Source of the DNA: Bacteroidales bacterium
GTDB taxonomy: Bacteria > Bacteroidota > Bacteroidia > Bacteroidales > UBA932
Assembly (NCBI GenBank): GCA_017478685.1
Contig: JAFVDC010000140.1
Coordinates: 1-8,661 of the forward strand
Direction of reading: 5' to 3'
Length of the DNA stretch: 8,661 nt
Part shown: positions 5,814-8,661 of the stretch, piece by piece
Numbering within the stretch: position 1 is the stretch's first letter
How the letters are laid out: each line of letters begins with the position of its first letter
Made by a program: the position numbers and the translations under genes
Notes under the pieces: generated by a model
Database searches by the model: none
What the model was told of the DNA's origin: nothing
The model's input: only the letters and a program-made list of their open reading frames with translations

Positions 5814-7209
5814 ATATTAGCAAATTGCCTGAAGAGTCCATTTTCAAGCCAAAGACATGCACCGTACCGCCATCCTTGACACCCAGTTTTTTCCGGAGCT
5901 CCTCAGATGTAAGCGGAATGTTTCTGGCAGTAACTGAAGCCTGCGGATAGCGCTTGCCTAAATCTTTGATTGTCTTGTTATTAAGCGGCTGCACTTCAAG
6001 TATTTCAAAACATTTGCCAAAAGGCCGTAACTCCTTCGGGACTTCACCAATGTAATAGTGCGTATGGCGCCCGAGTTTCTGCAGCCCGTAACTGCACGGC
6101 AGGTCAAAAGCCCCTGCCTTTAGCAGCGCCTTCCCCGGCTCAAAGAGAACCTGGCCGGCGCCGAGGGTAATGTCCCCTGTGGACCTGGTCCAGTTACTTT
6201 TTGGACCAGGTGTGTTTTTATCCCCTGGACCAGGTCCACCAAGAATGCCTCTCAGGCTATTCAGGGGCATAGTGCCTGGACCTGGTCCAACGCCTAAAAT
6301 GCCACCTAGTCCATTTTGCCCTTGGACCTGGTCCACAACACATAGAACCGCGCCACTTTCATACAAAATAGTTGAGTACTCCCCTTCATAGCCGCGTTCA
6401 AGAAGGAGCAGCAGTTCCTTGCACTCGCCTTCGGCAGCAACAACATGCACTTCCTTCACGCCGGATAACTGCTTGCATACCAAAGAAATATCGGCTATGG
6501 GGCTTAACTTCAAAAGAACACGCGGCGCCGTCTCAAAGAGTTCTGGAAGCAGTTTCAGCACATCCGGGCGGCAGTCTTCGAGCCGAAACACCTTCCGGCC
6601 GTCTTCGGCACGGCGGGCGGGATCCATGAATATGATATCGGGCTTGAATCCGTCCAAAACCTCTGCAATATTCCCCGGGACAATTTCACGGCATCTCACC
6701 CGTACATTATCTGCGCCAAGGGCCTTGAAATTATGCTCCGCGGCCGCAGCAAGGGACGGCTGCATCTCATTGTACAGCACCTCCGAAGCCACCTTGGAGA
6801 ATGCCCAGCTGTCCACACCCAGGCCGCCGGTGAGATCGGCCAGACGCATTGGGCAACGATTAACACAAAAAACGCCATTTTTGCGCATTTCGTTGACCAT
6901 TTGGGCAATGAACGACACGTTTTGGGGCGTTTTTGCGCTTTTCGTTGCCCCATAGGCGCAACAGGCCACAGCGGCCTTATAAAACGCAGTTTCGGAAGAC
7001 GAGCACTGCTCCCCGGAGAGCCGGAACGGGTACCGCAGCGAAGGCACGGCATACCACTGCGGAACTTTGGTCCGTAGTTTCCGCCGCACCTCCAGCGTGG
7101 TAAGCGCAAGGTCAAAATCCTCCACATGGGCCAAGTACTTCCCGCGCGAAAGCGCCAGCGCCCCAAGGTCGTCCCCGTCATGGGCCAAAATGAAATCTGC
7201 AAACTCCAT
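5797..7209 (-). CDS. Class I SAM-dependent methyltransferase, THUMP-like/PG_1098 family
   Basis: This 470-residue protein matches the Bacteroidetes family typified by P. gingivalis PG_1098. The N-terminal small domain (about 1-85) includes PSLRYPFRLSGEQCSSSETAFYKA (56-79). SAM-binding motif I is LADLTGGLGVD (123-133), motif II is around EVLYNEMQPSL (143-153), and the motif IV region is DIIFMDPARR (191-200), the family hallmark, followed by VLLKLSPIADIS (231-242). The C-terminal THUMP-like part (about 345-470) suggests RNA as substrate, but the target is unknown. The start at 7209 (MEFADFILAHDGDDLGALAL) matches the family. The frame extends to 7275, but that stretch holds the promoter. Two repeat segments appear inserted in frame, at residues 87-120 and about 292-344. 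Each falls where I expect a short loop, so the protein may still work. The gene converges on nth and diverges from the mutase gene. Confidence 0.85.
   Translation of the reverse strand: MEFADFILAHDGDDLGALALSRGKYLAHVEDFDLALTTLEVRRKLRTKVPQWYAVPSLRYPFRLSGEQCSSSETAFYKAAVACCAYGATKSAKTPQNVSFIAQMVNEMRKNGVFCVNRCPMRLADLTGGLGVDSWAFSKVASEVLYNEMQPSLAAAAEHNFKALGADNVRVRCREIVPGNIAEVLDGFKPDIIFMDPARRAEDGRKVFRLEDCRPDVLKLLPELFETAPRVLLKLSPIADISLVCKQLSGVKEVHVVAAEGECKELLLLLERGYEGEYSTILYESGAVLCVVDQVQGQNGLGGILGVGPGPGTMPLNSLRGILGGPGPGDKNTPGPKSNWTRSTGDITLGAGQVLFEPGKALLKAGAFDLPCSYGLQKLGRHTHYYIGEVPKELRPFGKCFEILEVQPLNNKTIKDLGKRYPQASVTARNIPLTSEELRKKLGVKDGGTVHVFGLKMDSSGNLLICCSAT
6180..6335. repeat. Intragenic cluster of the 13-bp near-palindrome TGGACCWGGTCCA
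   Basis: Four complete copies of TGGACC(T/A)GGTCCA lie at 6180-6192, 6226-6238, 6277-6289 and 6323-6335, with a partial copy TGGACCAGGT at 6202-6211. Two of them sit in a longer duplicated block (6220-6252 and 6272-6306, sharing a GGCATT-T-GG stretch on the minus strand). All are inside the methyltransferase gene. They encode DQV, GPGP, GPGP, PGP and WTRS, so the motif is read in three different frames. The motif contains no stop codon in any of the six frames. This marks a DNA element inside coding sequence and not a peptide repeat. Confidence 0.85.
6851..6950. repeat. ~100-bp imperfect palindromic element inside the methyltransferase gene
   Basis: GGGCAACGA (6851-6859) is the exact reverse complement of TCGTTGCCC (6942-6950). 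AAAAACGCC (6868-6876) is the exact reverse complement of GGCGTTTTT (6926-6934). TTCGTTGACC (6889-6898) nearly matches the reverse complement of GGGCAATGAA (6903-6912). All three pairs share a centre near 6900.5, so the whole is one nested palindrome. The halves also align as 52-bp direct units (6851-6902, 6903-6954), with TTTTTGCGC-TTTCGTTG-CC shared. By my count it is about 46% GC, lower than its surroundings. It encodes residues 87-120 of the methyltransferase, between the N-terminal domain and SAM motif I. Confidence 0.75.
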
Positions 7210-7213
7210 GTTG

Positions 7214-7221
7214 CAAAAATA
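7214..7221 (-). promoter_or_regulatory. Putative -7 promoter box of the methyltransferase gene
   Basis: The minus strand reads TATTTTTG, an exact match to TAnnTTTG, with only CAAC between it and the ATG at 7209. Transcription would start at or within a base or two of the start codon, so the message may be leaderless. This is also an argument against the longer frame starting at 7275. No convincing -33 TTTG is seen. Confidence 0.45.
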
Positions 7222-7233
7222 CGGAATAATCCA

Positions 7234-7241
7234 TAAATTTG
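7234..7241 (+). promoter_or_regulatory. Putative -7 promoter box of the phospho-sugar mutase gene
   Basis: TAAATTTG matches the Bacteroidetes -7 consensus exactly. A weak TTG-containing -33 candidate lies at 7210-7214, 19-20 bases upstream. The start site would be near 7245, giving a leader of about 29 bases to the ATG at 7274. The box is back-to-back with the methyltransferase -7 box 12 bases away, so the two promoters overlap. Confidence 0.45.
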
Positions 7242-7273
7242 TATGCTTAAGATTATTTATAAAACCACATAAC

Positions 7274-8661
7274 ATGAAATCCTACAAAGAAGTAGCCCAA
7301 AGCTGGCTAGACGGAAATTTTGACGCAGAAACCAAGGCAGAGGTAAAACATCTCATGGAAACCGATGAAACCACCCTCGAAGACGCCTTCTACCGCAATC
7401 TGGAATTCGGCACGGGCGGCCTCCGCGGCACCATGGGTGTTGGAACCAACCGCATGAACAAATACACCGTCGGCATGGCCACCCAGGGCCTCGCAAACTA
7501 CATAAAGGCCCATGTTGAAGGGGCCGCCAGCGTGTGCATCAGCCACGACAGCCGCAACAATTCCCGTCTTTTCGCGGAAATTTCGGCCGAAGTCCTTTCA
7601 AACAACGGCATCAAGGTGTATCTGTTTGAAAGCCTCCGTCCCACCCCGGAACTCAGCTACTCCATCCGCATCAAGAAGGCTACCGCCGGAATCATGGTCA
7701 CGGCAAGCCACAACCCCAAAGAATACAACGGTTACAAGGTCTTCTGGAGTGACGGCGGCCAGATCACAGCTCCCGTAGACAAAGACATCGTGGCCGAAGT
7801 CGGCAAGATAGAGGACCCCGCAGAGGTTCGTTTCCAGCCCGCCGCAGGCACCAAGAAAGCCCCCATTGAAATCATGGGCAAAGAGGTGGACGAGCTCTAT
7901 CTGAGAGACCAGCTCTCCCTCATGCTCTCCCCGGAGGCCGTGAAAAAGCACAGTGACCTCAAGATTGTCTACACTCCCCTCCACGGCTGCGGCGTGCACC
8001 TCATGCCGGAAGCCCTCAAGAGAATCGGCTTCAATAACATAATCCACGTCCCTGAGCAAGAAGTCCCGGACGGCAACTTCCCCACCGTCGCCTCCCCCAA
8101 CCCGGAAGAGCCCGCCGCAATGGCCATGGCCCTTGCCAAGGCCGATGAAACCGGCGCAGACCTCGTCCTCGCCACGGACCCGGATGCCGACCGCCTTGGA
8201 ATCGCCGTTAGGGACAACGACGGCAACATGGTCCAGCTCACCGGCAACCAGACCTGGAGCTTCCTTACCTATTATATCCTCAAGCGCTGGCAGGAACTCG
8301 GGAAACTCAACGGCAACCAGTACTGCGTAAAAACCATCGTCACAACGGAACTCATCGCCGCCATCTGCAAGAGTTTCGGCGTAAAGTGCTACAACGTCCT
8401 CACCGGCTTCAAGTACATTGCCGAAGTTCAGAAACTGCAGGAAGGAAAGAGTGAATTCATCTGCGGCGGCGAAGAAAGCTACGGCTTCAACCTCGGATGC
8501 TTTGTCCGTGACAAGTGCGCCCAGGTAGCCGGTTGCGCCGTTGCCGAATGCGCCGCATGGGCCGCCGAGCAAGGCCTCACCCTCTATCAGCTCCTCCAGA
8601 AGGTGTACAAGGAGTACGGACTCTACGTAGAAAAGATGGTCTACATTGTGCGCAAGGGTAA
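7274..8661 (+). CDS. Phospho-sugar mutase (phosphoglucomutase/phosphomannomutase family), partial at 3' end
   Basis: The frame is open from the ATG at 7274 to the window end, giving 462 codons. Family members in Bacteroidetes are about 580 residues, so the last fifth, including most of the phosphate-binding domain 4, is missing. It interconverts hexose 1- and 6-phosphates through a phosphoserine intermediate, feeding glycolysis and nucleotide-sugar synthesis. Visible motifs are FGTGGLRGTMGVGTNRMN (45-62), the active-site Ser145 in TASHNP (143-148), the Mg-binding loop DPDADR (302-307) and the sugar-specificity loop GEESYG (399-404). All key residues are intact. Whether glucose or mannose phosphate is preferred cannot be decided from sequence alone. 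The N-terminal MKSYKEVAQSWLDGNFDAET fits the family start. The gene diverges from the methyltransferase with 64 bases between starts. Confidence 0.92.
   Translation, partial: MKSYKEVAQSWLDGNFDAETKAEVKHLMETDETTLEDAFYRNLEFGTGGLRGTMGVGTNRMNKYTVGMATQGLANYIKAHVEGAASVCISHDSRNNSRLFAEISAEVLSNNGIKVYLFESLRPTPELSYSIRIKKATAGIMVTASHNPKEYNGYKVFWSDGGQITAPVDKDIVAEVGKIEDPAEVRFQPAAGTKKAPIEIMGKEVDELYLRDQLSLMLSPEAVKKHSDLKIVYTPLHGCGVHLMPEALKRIGFNNIIHVPEQEVPDGNFPTVASPNPEEPAAMAMALAKADETGADLVLATDPDADRLGIAVRDNDGNMVQLTGNQTWSFLTYYILKRWQELGKLNGNQYCVKTIVTTELIAAICKSFGVKCYNVLTGFKYIAEVQKLQEGKSEFICGGEESYGFNLGCFVRDKCAQVAGCAVAECAAWAAEQGLTLYQLLQKVYKEYGLYVEKMVYIVRKG

Noticed and set aside
7210..7275. N-terminal extension of the methyltransferase
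   Set aside because: It is AT-rich, contains promoter-like boxes for both directions, and family members begin near MEFADFILAH.
7598..8572. Minus-strand open frame of 324 codons opposite the phospho-sugar mutase
   Set aside because: It is antisense to a gene with all catalytic motifs intact. The frame is open because of GC-rich third positions.

Overview
The window is a piece of a moderately GC-rich Bacteroidota chromosome, most likely Bacteroidales. The evidence is an ftsE gene with no adjacent ftsX next to a large exported TPR protein and an outer-membrane barrel; a 'DPARR' SAM-methyltransferase of the kind found in Porphyromonas and Bacteroides; a Bacteroidetes-type phospho-sugar mutase; and exact matches to the Bacteroidetes -7 promoter box (TAnnTTTG) in both divergent intergenic gaps. 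The genus cannot be fixed from the sequence.

Layout. On the minus strand, 4047-1117 encodes an exported TPR solenoid protein. Five bases later comes an outer-membrane beta-barrel protein (1111 to base 1, cut by the window edge). These two look like a translationally coupled envelope operon. Diverging from it on the plus strand is ftsE (4116-4817), followed by a degenerate ~20-bp repeat array that ends in a known dispersed repeat ('VISSERSESRN' type). That repeat abuts the start codon of nth (endonuclease III, 4943-5593). Three tandem 42-bp repeats and a hairpin then separate nth from a convergent minus-strand gene (7209-5797) for a THUMP-like/PG_1098-type class I methyltransferase. Diverging from that gene, a phospho-sugar mutase (7274 to the end of the window) runs off the right edge.

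The most unusual content is repeat DNA, not gene content. The methyltransferase gene carries two unrelated repeat insertions that keep its frame open. One is a ~100-bp imperfect palindrome (6851-6950) between the N-terminal domain and the SAM-binding core. The other is a cluster of the 13-bp near-palindrome TGGACCWGGTCCA (6180-6335) in the C-terminal half. The cluster copies are translated in all three reading frames, so the DNA motif rather than a peptide is what is repeated. This resembles the protein-coding palindromic elements described in Rickettsia, but here it would be in a Bacteroidota genome. With the repeats flanking nth, the right half of the window (4.8-7.0 kb) looks like a landing zone for small palindromic elements.

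Functionally the genes are housekeeping: envelope assembly or division (TPR, barrel, FtsE), base-excision repair (Nth), probable RNA modification (methyltransferase) and sugar-phosphate metabolism (mutase). No phage, transposase, CRISPR array, rRNA or tRNA was seen.
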